From assembly GCA_002317175.1 (NCBI GenBank), contig DCJA01000018.1:104127-119648 (forward strand): a stretch of DNA of 15,522 bases, in the 5' to 3' direction. This stretch comes from Lachnospiraceae bacterium UBA1712 (lineage in GTDB: Bacteria; Bacillota; Clostridia; Lachnospirales; Lachnospiraceae). This document shows, piece after piece, positions 5,710-14,200 of the stretch (position 1 is the first letter of the stretch; each line of letters starts with the position of its first letter). The notes below the pieces were generated by a model. It was not told the origin of the DNA, ran no database searches, and was given only the letters and a program-made list of their open reading frames with translations. The translations under genes and the position numbers were made by a program.

Positions 5710-7980
5710 CTAAATATCAATATTCTTAACATATAAAAACAGGCTCTGATAATCATCACTGTAATCTTTAGAGGGAATAATCTCCATCATTACCCTCTTG
5801 AAACCATCCTCATTCTTTCTCCTGTAGAAGATACTAAGCGATGTCTTGTCGCCCTTAAAATAATCTCTAAGGTATTCGATATCTGTTAATCTCAAATACT
5901 CCTCAAGATCGTCTGGATGAACCTGTCCAGTTCTTCCAAATGAAATCAGCCAGTCAGAAATCTTGTCAGCAAAGCCCTTTTCGCTTGTCTGCTCGGTTTC
6001 ATTCATATTGATAATCTGATATGTATCATTAGTTATATTTATACCGAGAATTTTGGTATAAAGCTCGCACAATGCGGTATGTGCGTCGCGTTGACCTCTT
6101 CGGTCGATACCTTTCTTATGATAATATGCGTTCTTTGCCTCATACATTCTTGCCTCAGCAATAGCGCCTAGCTGTCGTGTAGATGCATTAGGTAGTTCAT
6201 ACTTATCTACCCAGCCATAGGATACAGATATCTCATCAACCAGCTTCCCTTTCCAATTAGCTACAGTACTATCAAAGTCCACCAGAATATCCTTTATCTC
6301 TTCTCCGTCACAGAATAGAATTGCTACGAATTCATCACCACCGACTCTATACAAATGTCCATGAGGTCCAAGAATCTTCTTCATACAATCAGATACACCT
6401 ATAAGTAACTCGTCACCTGCTGTATGTCCTTTGGTATCATTGACCACTTTAAGTCCATTGGCATCAAGTGAAATATATATGAACTTATCTTCTTCCGGAA
6501 TATCATTATGTTCATATATTTTTTCTTCATAAGCTCTTCTGTTAAACAGGCCTGTCATCTCATCTGTCTGAGTCTTTTTAATCAGCTTTTCTTTTTGTTT
6601 CTTTTCCTCATCTATTATGCGTGTAGTATAGATAATTTTGCTAGGTCTGCCTTCATCATCCTTTTCCATCACAATAAAACTAGCCAGAAACCAGCCCATA
6701 CGTCTTCCCACGAATTCCTCTGACATAACAGATTTATTGCGCATTCTCTCGGCTACTGTTCGAAGATTGGTGAATTCAAGAGCCCTGTCTCTATACTCAT
6801 CCGTTGTTGCTGAGCCCATGACTACTTCCATCATCTTAGTGGCACCATTATTCCTATTAATACTTACCATCTTTTTTATTTCGTTTTGGGCATTGAACTC
6901 GACTACAGTATCCTTTTCAAGGTCAATCACATGCATACTGTAAAAGATATCTCCAAGAGCACCTAAAGTATCATAGTACTCTTTATTATCCTCCATCGCC
7001 TTTTTCAGCTTCAGCATCTGTTCCTGTTCTTTTCTGACTACCTCATCAACATCATAATGATAGCCCTGTAGCGAATATCCGCCCTCAATTGCTTTGGCTG
7101 TACCACCGCATCGAACATAGCGTACTCCCTTTGAAGGATGCTTCCATAGATAAGTATTTTCGTCAAAATACCCCTGTTGCATAAGTCCAACGCTGCTAAG
7201 CACTGATTCAACTGCTTCAGAAGTTATATTCGAAAACCAGTCATTATATATTTCTTCTGGTGTACTATCCTTCTTTTCAATACCAAGAAGTTTAAGCATA
7301 GTATCATCTGCATACATTCGTGGTTTTTCATTTTCAACCAGTTCAATTCTCCAGGTACCCATGTTTGCAGATGCAATAATATCTCTAATTTCTCCGAGCT
7401 CAGCATCCTGCTTAATCTGAGTAGTTGTCATTTCTTTGATTTTCAGATTCTGCTTTGCTATCTTTCTGCTTATTTCGCTATACATGATACTTGCTGTAGT
7501 CTTTAGTATAACGATATCATTAATGTTGGTACGTGGATTATCTACTCCAATAAATCCTATAATTTTGCTATCTTTATATATAGGCGCAGTGATTAGACTA
7601 TCAATCCCCTGTGGCTCCAGTATTTCGTATGTAAGGCTGTTTGCCTCGACATCTTTATCCAGAGCAGAAATAGCAAATGCGCCTACACGTTCAAATTCAT
7701 CAACCCATACAGCAACACTTTCATATGGAATACTCTGTAGATTATCAATCTCTGGCGTAACGCCTTCTCTGCACCATTCATATGTATTATCCAGAGTTTT
7801 TCTATCATCAGAAAACTCAAAAACATATGCTCTGTCAGCTTCATAATGATTGGCAACATCTCTCAATATTGCATCAATATCATCTACATATTCAATGAGC
7901 TTACCTAAAAAAGACATAGCCTGATCATATTGAGCATAATTTATATCATTTGAAAATGTATTTGTATTATTATCTTCCAA
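5710..7980 (-). CDS. GAF-PAS-GGDEF diguanylate cyclase
   Basis: This is a soluble signalling protein, 756 residues from the preferred start; numbering here uses the longer 766-residue frame. It predicts a GAF domain (about 30-190), a PAS-like region (about 210-335), a second PAS-like region (about 345-465), the GGDEF cyclase domain (about 480-640) and a C-terminal extension of about 120 residues that may be another PAS-like fold. The cyclase has TDEMTGLFNRRAY, LDANGLKVVNDTKGHTAGDE and an intact RVGGDEF (GGDEF 557-561), so it should make cyclic di-GMP from two GTP. Where the inhibitory I-site RxxD would stand the sequence is GPHG, so product inhibition is probably absent. The start is taken as TTG at 7980, because GGAGG lies five bases before it. 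The in-frame GTG at 8010 has no ribosome site and lies only about 11 bases after the predicted transcription start. Confidence 0.9.
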   Translation of the reverse strand: MEDNNTNTFSNDINYAQYDQAMSFLGKLIEYVDDIDAILRDVANHYEADRAYVFEFSDDRKTLDNTYEWCREGVTPEIDNLQSIPYESVAVWVDEFERVGAFAISALDKDVEANSLTYEILEPQGIDSLITAPIYKDSKIIGFIGVDNPRTNINDIVILKTTASIMYSEISRKIAKQNLKIKEMTTTQIKQDAELGEIRDIIASANMGTWRIELVENEKPRMYADDTMLKLLGIEKKDSTPEEIYNDWFSNITSEAVESVLSSVGLMQQGYFDENTYLWKHPSKGVRYVRCGGTAKAIEGGYSLQGYHYDVDEVVRKEQEQMLKLKKAMEDNKEYYDTLGALGDIFYSMHVIDLEKDTVVEFNAQNEIKKMVSINRNNGATKMMEVVMGSATTDEYRDRALEFTNLRTVAERMRNKSVMSEEFVGRRMGWFLASFIVMEKDDEGRPSKIIYTTRIIDEEKKQKEKLIKKTQTDEMTGLFNRRAYEEKIYEHNDIPEEDKFIYISLDANGLKVVNDTKGHTAGDELLIGVSDCMKKILGPHGHLYRVGGDEFVAILFCDGEEIKDILVDFDSTVANWKGKLVDEISVSYGWVDKYELPNASTRQLGAIAEARMYEAKNAYYHKKGIDRRGQRDAHTALCELYTKILGINITNDTYQIINMNETEQTSEKGFADKISDWLISFGRTGQVHPDDLEEYLRLTDIEYLRDYFKGDKTSLSIFYRRKNEDGFKRVMMEIIPSKDYSDDYQSLFLYVKNIDI

Positions 7981-7990
7981 AATAACCTCC
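7978..7990 (-). promoter_or_regulatory. Ribosome binding site that fixes a TTG start for the GGDEF gene
   Basis: On the minus strand GGAGG (7990-7986) is followed by five bases and TTG (7980-7978). This site lies inside the longer frame that begins with GTG at 8010. That GTG has only AAGAATTT upstream, so translation most likely begins at the TTG. Confidence 0.7.
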
Positions 7991-8027
7991 GCAGTTATCG
8001 ATAAATTCACTCAAATTCTTTCTATAT

Positions 8028-8033
8028 ATTATA
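8028..8033 (-). promoter_or_regulatory. -10 box of a putative promoter for the GGDEF gene
   Basis: TATAAT on the minus strand at 8033-8028 is a perfect -10. The hexamer at the 17-base spacing (TAGAAT) is a poor -35, so any promoter here is weak or activator-dependent. The predicted start near 8021 gives a leader of about 40 bases to the TTG at 7980. Confidence 0.45.
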
Positions 8034-8066
8034 AAATACTTATGTACTACATTCTACCCTTTGTTG

Positions 8067-8309
8067 CTAAATAATGCTGTTCCCACTAGATTCGCATGCA
8101 ACTTCTCTCATCTGGTAATCTACATCATTTTTAATCATTTCAAGCATAATAGCAGCTATCTTTGGATCAAACTGTTTTCCAGCATTGGTCTCTATCTGCT
8201 CATACACCAGCTTCTGTTCCATAACCGCTCTGTAACTACGATTAGAGGTCATGGCATCATAAGCATCTGCTACTGCAGTTCTCAACATATCTGTTAAATA
8301 CTTCCTCAT
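8067..8309 (-). pseudogene. HD-GYP phosphodiesterase, C-terminal remnant
   Basis: The 80-codon frame contains VADAYDAMTSNRSYR (about 13-27) and GKQFDPKIAAIMLEMI (about 44-59). In HD-GYP cyclic di-GMP phosphodiesterases these form the last part of the catalytic domain. The HD metal-binding pair, the GYP motif and any sensor or receiver domain are all missing, so the fragment cannot be an active phosphodiesterase. Upstream in the same frame there is a TAG stop and then a 24-codon frame from ATG at 8384 without family similarity. Further up are a GGAGG site at 8398-8402 and an extended -10 promoter. The arrangement suggests that promoter and start survive while the centre of the gene was deleted. 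A short functional peptide cannot be excluded but seems unlikely. Confidence 0.72.
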
Positions 8310-8520
8310 CTAACTCTGCATTATGCTTTTTTTCATATTCTTCCTATTCATATTTTTATTTTCAATAAATCCTATACTTTTCATTAATCTGCAAATACCT
8401 CCAGCTACATAAGAAGCCTATACTTATATTATATCATAGAAGTATGTTATTTTATTTGTATCCCCCAATATTCAATAGATCAACATACTTACTTGAGTAA
8501 ATAAAAATATATCATTGCAT
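8310..8520. other. Mostly non-coding stretch upstream of the HD-GYP remnant
   Basis: On the minus strand this AT-rich stretch holds an extended -10 promoter (8436-8428), a GGAGG at 8402-8398 and a 24-codon frame from ATG at 8384 that ends in TAG just before the HD-GYP remnant. The GGAGG-to-ATG distance of 13 bases is longer than usual. A second short frame across about 8350-8265 encodes an acidic stretch (ELDEEVFNRYVEN) that may be another decayed part of the lost gene. I see no RNA gene or complete protein gene here. Confidence 0.5.
8428..8436 (-). promoter_or_regulatory. Extended -10 promoter upstream of the HD-GYP remnant
   Basis: TGATATAAT on the minus strand matches the extended -10 pattern (TG, any base, TATAAT) exactly. 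No good -35 is found at 16-18 bases, which extended -10 promoters tolerate. The predicted start near 8421 lies about 37 bases before the ATG at 8384. Confidence 0.5.
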
Positions 8521-8550
8521 AATAAAAGCCCCGGAATTAATTCCGAGGCT
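8521..8550 (-). terminator. Rho-independent terminator closing the acyl-ligase operon
   Basis: Minus strand: AGCCTCGGAATT pairs with AATTCCGGGGCT over 8550-8527, with one G-T pair, followed by TTTTATT. It begins 15 bases after the stop codon of the acyltransferase-like gene. The stem is strong and GC-rich at its base. Confidence 0.9.
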
Positions 8551-8564
8551 AAACAGTTAATTAT

Positions 8565-9467
8565 CTATTTGTATTCAAATCCGCTTAACTCATTTAACGG
8601 AGTTTCTAACATCTGAGGTTTACTAAATATATATTTCACAAGTTTCAAACTCTTTGCAAAATAGAAGCCGTCTCCTATTCTCTCATCCAATGTTGCGCCG
8701 AAATCAACTACGTCACGAATCTGCTTACTGCCATCAGGCATTATAAGTTCCTTCTTGTGAATGGTTCCAATCGTAATCATAATACTGTTGGTTCCATAAT
8801 TATTTAGATGATGATATACAGCAGGACATTTGATACTTCCAAGATTACTTAAAAGAACCGTAGTGTAGTTAGGGTCTCCATCTGTAATTGACTTTAGATT
8901 GTGTCCCCAGAAATCCAGAAACTTAACAAATCCGACAACGAATGCAAGTATAGGCATTGGTAATTTGGCCAGTGTTGTCATAAGTTCGTCTACACCGCCA
9001 CTTGCCACCTCACTCTTTCTGGTTTCCTTAACGTCTCCCACTATCTTCTTGGCTATTTCATTTACTGTATCAGTTTCCTTTGGAACCAGTACCATCAGCG
9101 CCTCTTCAGCATGATCTGTAAATCGGCGCTTGGCAACAAAGCTCATGGATATATCATATCGTTCATATACCCTGCGTCCCTGAATAAATCTATTTAACAT
9201 TGGTCTTTCCATTACCATCTTTGTAACTGCGTATATTATGCAATGGAACAATGTCATCTTATAGTCCATTCCTGCAGCGGCTAATTCTTCATTTTTCTTA
9301 TCGATAAACTTCAAAAGTTCTGTAATATCAAATTCATCATTAAGAAATACTTCCGCCTCCGTTCTCTTTGGCAAAAGATGTGGCATAATACCCTGAAGTC
9401 CACGTGTTTCCTTTACACGAAATGCATCCCTGCGATCTCCCCATTTTCTCTTTCTGTCATTTCCCAT
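8565..9467 (-). CDS. E2/CAT-fold acyltransferase homologue with altered active site
   Basis: The 300-residue protein resembles the catalytic domain of 2-oxoacid dehydrogenase E2 subunits and chloramphenicol acetyltransferase. It has no lipoyl or E3-binding domain. Fold landmarks include WGDRRDAFRVK near the N-terminus, MTLFHCIIYAVTKMVMERPMLN, LLSNLGS (E2 proteins have a similar S-N-x-G) and, near the C-terminus, LDERIGDGFYFAKSL. That last element aligns with the E2/CAT motif DHRxxDG, but the catalytic histidine is glutamate here (Glu262), so ordinary acyl transfer is doubtful. Residues around 160-190 look hydrophobic and may contact the membrane. The ATG at 9467 is chosen because GAGG lies nine bases upstream; the in-frame GTG at 9482 has no ribosome site. 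It is the last gene of the run, 66 bases after an acyl-CoA ligase, which suggests a linked but unknown acyl-CoA reaction. Confidence 0.8.
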   Translation of the reverse strand: MGNDRKRKWGDRRDAFRVKETRGLQGIMPHLLPKRTEAEVFLNDEFDITELLKFIDKKNEELAAAGMDYKMTLFHCIIYAVTKMVMERPMLNRFIQGRRVYERYDISMSFVAKRRFTDHAEEALMVLVPKETDTVNEIAKKIVGDVKETRKSEVASGGVDELMTTLAKLPMPILAFVVGFVKFLDFWGHNLKSITDGDPNYTTVLLSNLGSIKCPAVYHHLNNYGTNSIMITIGTIHKKELIMPDGSKQIRDVVDFGATLDERIGDGFYFAKSLKLVKYIFSKPQMLETPLNELSGFEYK

Positions 9468-9533
9468 CCTGCAAATCCTCACTATACATATATTTTGCTA
9501 TCGCATACTTATTTGCTTAATCTCAAGATTATC

Positions 9534-11204
9534 CTATTTTGCTGCCTCTTCACTATTCGCTTCTTCCTCAAGCTGTCTGTAGGACACCTTACCAACAAGT
9601 GTTTTAGGCAATTCTTTTCTGAACATTATCTCCTTTGGAAGGGCATATGCATCGACACGTTTCTTCAACATGTCCATGATTTTTTCTTTCATTTCATCAG
9701 AGCTTTCGAAACCATCCCTTAATACCACATATGCTCTGACTCTCTGACCTCTTCGCTCGTCTTTTACACCTATTACACAGCTATATGCTACTTCAGGTAC
9801 AGAATCTATTACATTTTCCAGCTGGCCTGGATATACATTGTAGCCGTTGGTTATAATCATTCGCTTGATTCTCTGACTAAAGAACACAAAGCCCTCTTCA
9901 TCCATGCGTCCTAAGTCTCCTGTATATAACCAGATATTTCCATCGCCTAACTTTCTTAATGTCTGTGCGGTTTCCTCTGGATTCTTCAGATAGCCCTGCA
10001 TAAGAGTTGGACCAGTCAGTATTATTTCACCCTCTGTGTTTGGTGGTAATACGTCGTCAGTTCCCGGCGCTACAATTGCATATTTCATATCGGAAAATGG
10101 CAGACCAATACTTCCTTCCTTTTCTCTGTCCCAGGGAGTAAGACAGCTGGCAGTAACACATTCTGTCAGACCATAGCCCTGTCTTATTCTAACCTTTGCA
10201 CCATGCTCCTTAAGGAATTCATCAACTTTGTTCTTAAGTTCAACAGAAAGCGAATCTCCCCCACAGAATACACCCTGAATGAAATCAAGCTTAACACCCT
10301 TCATATCTGGAATGTGCAAAAGAGCTTCAAAAATTGTAGGCACACCAGCGATAACATGTGGCTGCTTTTTGATTATCATCTGTGCATATTTTTTGATATT
10401 AAAGGAAGGCATCAAAATGCATTCTCCGCCATGAATCAGAACCATATTGATGTTGATTCCGAGTCCAAACCCGTGGAACATCGGCATACAGCTCAGCATT
10501 CTGGTTTCAGGACCTACATTTTCACCAAAGGCATCCACACACTGGTATCCTACACCATTCATATTGAAATCTGTCAGGCATATACCCTTAGGAGTGCCAC
10601 TGGTTCCGCCGCTATACAGAATAACCGCCGTCCTGTCCATATCAAATGCGACCTCTTCAACATCAGTAGCCTTATTTTTCAAGAACTCATTCCACACTAT
10701 TCCGTTATCCGTATTAGGGTATTTTAGATATTTTTTCCCTTCTGTGAGAACATAAGGCATTTTCATATATGCTGGCAGCTCATCCTGAACTCTTGCAACT
10801 ATAATTGTTACAGAATAATCAACTGACTTTAGTGCATTACACACTTTTTCATAGAACTGATCAAGGATAAGAATAACCTTACTATCTGTAAAATTAAGGT
10901 AGTAAGCAATATTCTCCTCTGAGGATAATGGGTGAATCATGTTGGCAATGGCGCCTATTTTGTTGACTGCATAAAAACAGCACAAGGCCTGTGGAACATT
11001 AGGCATACAAATAGTAATTGATTCCTTCTCTTCGACTCCCATATATTTAAGCGAAGCCGCTACGTCATCAATTTTCTTAACAAAAGTCTTATAATCAGTG
11101 GTACGATTAAAAAACTCATATGCCAGAGCTGAAGGGTATTTCTTTGAAATATCCTTAATAGATCTGTACATGGTTTTTTCTGGATAATTAATCTTATAAC
11201 TCAT
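9534..11204 (-). CDS. AMP-forming acyl-CoA synthetase/ligase
   Basis: The 556-residue member of the adenylate-forming (ANL) superfamily would activate a carboxylic acid with ATP to acyl-AMP and then normally to acyl-CoA. The core motifs are complete: the phosphate-binding loop YSGGTSGTPKG (197-207), YGLTE (344-348), YTGD (427-430) with the ribose-binding aspartate, the hinge around FSQRIKRMIITNGYNVYP (442-459) and the C-terminal catalytic lysine in TLVGKVSYRQL (Lys539). The overall pattern is closest to medium- or long-chain fatty acyl-CoA ligases, but the substrate cannot be read from sequence. There is no signal peptide, so it is cytoplasmic. The ATG at 11204 has GAGGGG upstream. It begins 20 bases after the secreted beta-helix gene and precedes the E2/CAT-like gene. 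Confidence 0.93.
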   Translation of the reverse strand: MSYKINYPEKTMYRSIKDISKKYPSALAYEFFNRTTDYKTFVKKIDDVAASLKYMGVEEKESITICMPNVPQALCCFYAVNKIGAIANMIHPLSSEENIAYYLNFTDSKVILILDQFYEKVCNALKSVDYSVTIIVARVQDELPAYMKMPYVLTEGKKYLKYPNTDNGIVWNEFLKNKATDVEEVAFDMDRTAVILYSGGTSGTPKGICLTDFNMNGVGYQCVDAFGENVGPETRMLSCMPMFHGFGLGININMVLIHGGECILMPSFNIKKYAQMIIKKQPHVIAGVPTIFEALLHIPDMKGVKLDFIQGVFCGGDSLSVELKNKVDEFLKEHGAKVRIRQGYGLTECVTASCLTPWDREKEGSIGLPFSDMKYAIVAPGTDDVLPPNTEGEIILTGPTLMQGYLKNPEETAQTLRKLGDGNIWLYTGDLGRMDEEGFVFFSQRIKRMIITNGYNVYPGQLENVIDSVPEVAYSCVIGVKDERRGQRVRAYVVLRDGFESSDEMKEKIMDMLKKRVDAYALPKEIMFRKELPKTLVGKVSYRQLEEEANSEEAAK

Positions 11205-11224
11205 TTATTTCCCCTCACAACTAT

Positions 11225-14200
11225 TTAATAATTTTTTACTGCCGTCGAAAAATTGTACATTGCTTTACACAAATTAGTCAGACTGTTATCACAACTCTGA
11301 GACTCAGCTTTCTGGCAATATGTTAATACACCGTATTTCAAGGTATACGAATTATTTCTATTAGCAACCTTAAATTCATACATATGGTTTATGTTTGAAT
11401 AATCAACTGCAATGTCCACATAAAAGACATCAGCTGAATCAACAGCTTCGACAGAATACTCGGATTGCGCTTTCGTATCTTTGTTAGTACATGCATAGAC
11501 ATAGCGCCTGCTATCTCCAGAAAAATAATGTCTTAATATCAGTTCATCTCCCAGTATCAGTGAACTTCCCTGGTAAGCAGTTCCATTTGGCAGGTTTCCT
11601 GTAGTCTTCATCGAATAATCTGATGAAGGGAACCTTGTAGCCAGATCAGCTGTCACAAGACCTGCGCTGTTGTATCCAAAATAATTCCTTGCCTGCTCAT
11701 TATAATCAATCAGACTGCTACAAATATTTATCAGTTTCTCAGAATAATCACTTTTTGAAGATAGCACGCTCCTGCAATATATATCACCGCTATATACATA
11801 TTTCGAACTACTATTAATGTTTAATGATATATTTGTATTGTCTGTAGCGGTAAGTGTATGCTTATCCGCAAGTTCCTTCGGTGCACATTTATATTGAATC
11901 TTATAAAGTCCATCTTCAGTTTTAACAGGTTCAGTTTTTTTACCATCTACATATAATAAAGTTCCAACAGGTGCAGCTATATACAGGTTAATACCTATAG
12001 AATTCACTTTGTTGCTATTCAACTCAAGTGACATAGAATCGACCTTAACTGCTTTGCCATAACCGCAGACTGAACAAATCCCACCAGCACCCTTACTGTC
12101 GTGAACTTCAGTTTTGCCACAACCTGAGCATTTGTGACTGCTGCTCGTCGCGCCTGCTGCCCCGCTCTTCACAGCAACAAAACTGTGTCCGGTTGGATCT
12201 ACAGTAATATTACTTTCTACAACAGTTTTGCAAAGCGAACATACAGTACTTGCCAGTCCACTCTCCGTACAAGAAGGAGCTACATCAATTCTGGTCACCT
12301 TATAGCCCTCATGCTCAAGATATCTGATTCCAATATAATTACTATCAATTATAGTTCGACACTGTTTACAGTAGGTTCTTCCTGTTGATCCGTATTCGTA
12401 ACACCCAGGCGCTCTAGCCCCTACCTGCATAGTGTCTGTATGCAGACATGTATCCGATGGACGAACAAACTTATTATCATTGCTAATTTCTATTTCACTT
12501 GTGTTGTCACCTATAACAAATTCTCCGCTATCGGATATATAATTATTCCTTATATATACTTTTGACACATTTTCAGCGATTAATGGTACACCATAGCATG
12601 CCTCAAACGTATTGTTCGTAATATACACATCTGAGATAATAGTATTATTACCCACCCTGTCGTGACCAACATAAATAACTTGAGAACCATTACCAAAGCA
12701 GCATTCCTCAAATATATTATTATTAATTACTACTCCTGTTGAACCTATTCCCTCGTACCATGTTTTATTTTCCCTTTCAGAAATACCCTGAGTTACCTCA
12801 ATACATCCGGGGCTGGTTCTGTATACTCGGTTGTTTTCAAACAGTGCATTCGATCCATTTAACAAAGCTGCTCTGCCTCTGCACTCGTGAATGTAGTTAT
12901 TGGTTATTGCATAATTGTGAGTACTACTCGAGCTGCGATATATCAGATATCCCTCTCCAACTTCCTCAGGAATTTCATCCTTCAGTTTTAGCGTAGCCGT
13001 ATCCCCTTTTCTGGTAATAGTTTCAATTGTCGTTTCAAAATCTATTTTATTTATTAGTGGATTATATATACTTATACGATCGCCCTTTTCAGCAAATCCT
13101 CCGGTTAAATAGCCATATACTTCGGTTGAGGAATTAACAGTTAATACCCTCAGCATATCATCATGAACATTGATAATATCATCACCAGTAAAACTAAAAT
13201 CACAGTTGTCTATTCTAAAATAGCCATCTGTATTAAGTATGTGAATTCCATCCACAGTGGCAGACATTCTCGTCTTGTCCTCTGCACCCGGACGCAAACC
13301 TATATATGAGTTGATTATCTGGAAATGATTGGACTTGTCACCAATAACATAGCCCATTCCAGCTGTTCCATATATACGTATATTATCAAAGGTAACATTT
13401 TTCGAACCGCCATTAACGCTGAAAACCTGTCCGCCATATATGTAATGACGAAGTATATACACATCCTCGTTATGAAAGCTTGTTGTAAATTTAGAGGTAA
13501 AATTTATCCTCAATACATTGCGGTCAACCTTCTCTACACTCTCTATACTTCCTGGAACTTCATCTGGTACAAAGCACCTGTAAGCGCCATAGTTGCCGGC
13601 ACTATAACCTACGCTATCATATTGCTGAAAACTGGAAATCCTGATGTTTTCATCTACGTCATCCAGTTCAAGAAATACGATTTCAAAAGATTTGTCTTTC
13701 TTATTCTGTACTCTTACCAAAGAGGCAATTCTATCCTCCTCCCAATTCCAATCAATTATCAGATTATGTAATTCAAGTCCGTCACATCCACTTATTGAAA
13801 ACTGCTTTTGAGTCTCAAAAATAAATTCCGCTCCGTCACCCTCAATCAAAACATTTTCAAGTCCTTTGAGCTTAAGTGTCGCATCTTTTCTAAAGTAATA
13901 TACACCCTTTTCAATATTTAGTTTTGTATTTGGATTTGCCTTGCAATAATCCAAAGCACTCTGAAATGCGTCAAAATTATCCTCATTTAATGCACTTAAT
14001 CCAAATTGCGAAGCGTTGACACTATTAAGTGCCTCTGGGTCAGGTCTCTCTATATAAAAGGTATCAATTCCAGTTCCTTCAACCTTGTCCAATTTCATTT
14101 GATGTTCAGCAGATGCCTGCAGGTTAATACTGCCAGAAACTTCTATATCATCAGCCATATCCCCATCAATATCACTGGCATAAGAAAAAGAACCAGCCCC

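Noticed and set aside
7981..8010. Translation start of the GGDEF gene at GTG 8010
   Set aside because: No ribosome site precedes it and the predicted transcript starts only about 11 bases upstream. GGAGG stands inside the extension and serves TTG at 7980.
8489..8500. Small palindrome TTACT-TG-AGTAA upstream of the HD-GYP remnant
   Set aside because: Five-base arms in AT-rich DNA are expected by chance, and it lies well upstream of the -10 box.
9468..9482. Translation start of the acyltransferase-like gene at GTG 9482
   Set aside because: No Shine-Dalgarno sequence upstream. GAGG within this stretch is correctly spaced for ATG at 9467.
10203..10755. Plus-strand reading frames of 174 and 102 codons inside the acyl-CoA ligase gene
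   Set aside because: They lie antisense to a gene with complete family motifs, have no recognisable similarity and no convincing ribosome site. They are frame shadows.
13325..13771. Plus-strand frame of 148 codons, and a similar one at 14421-14861 (146 codons)
   Set aside because: Both are antisense to well-supported genes and lack family signatures or start signals.
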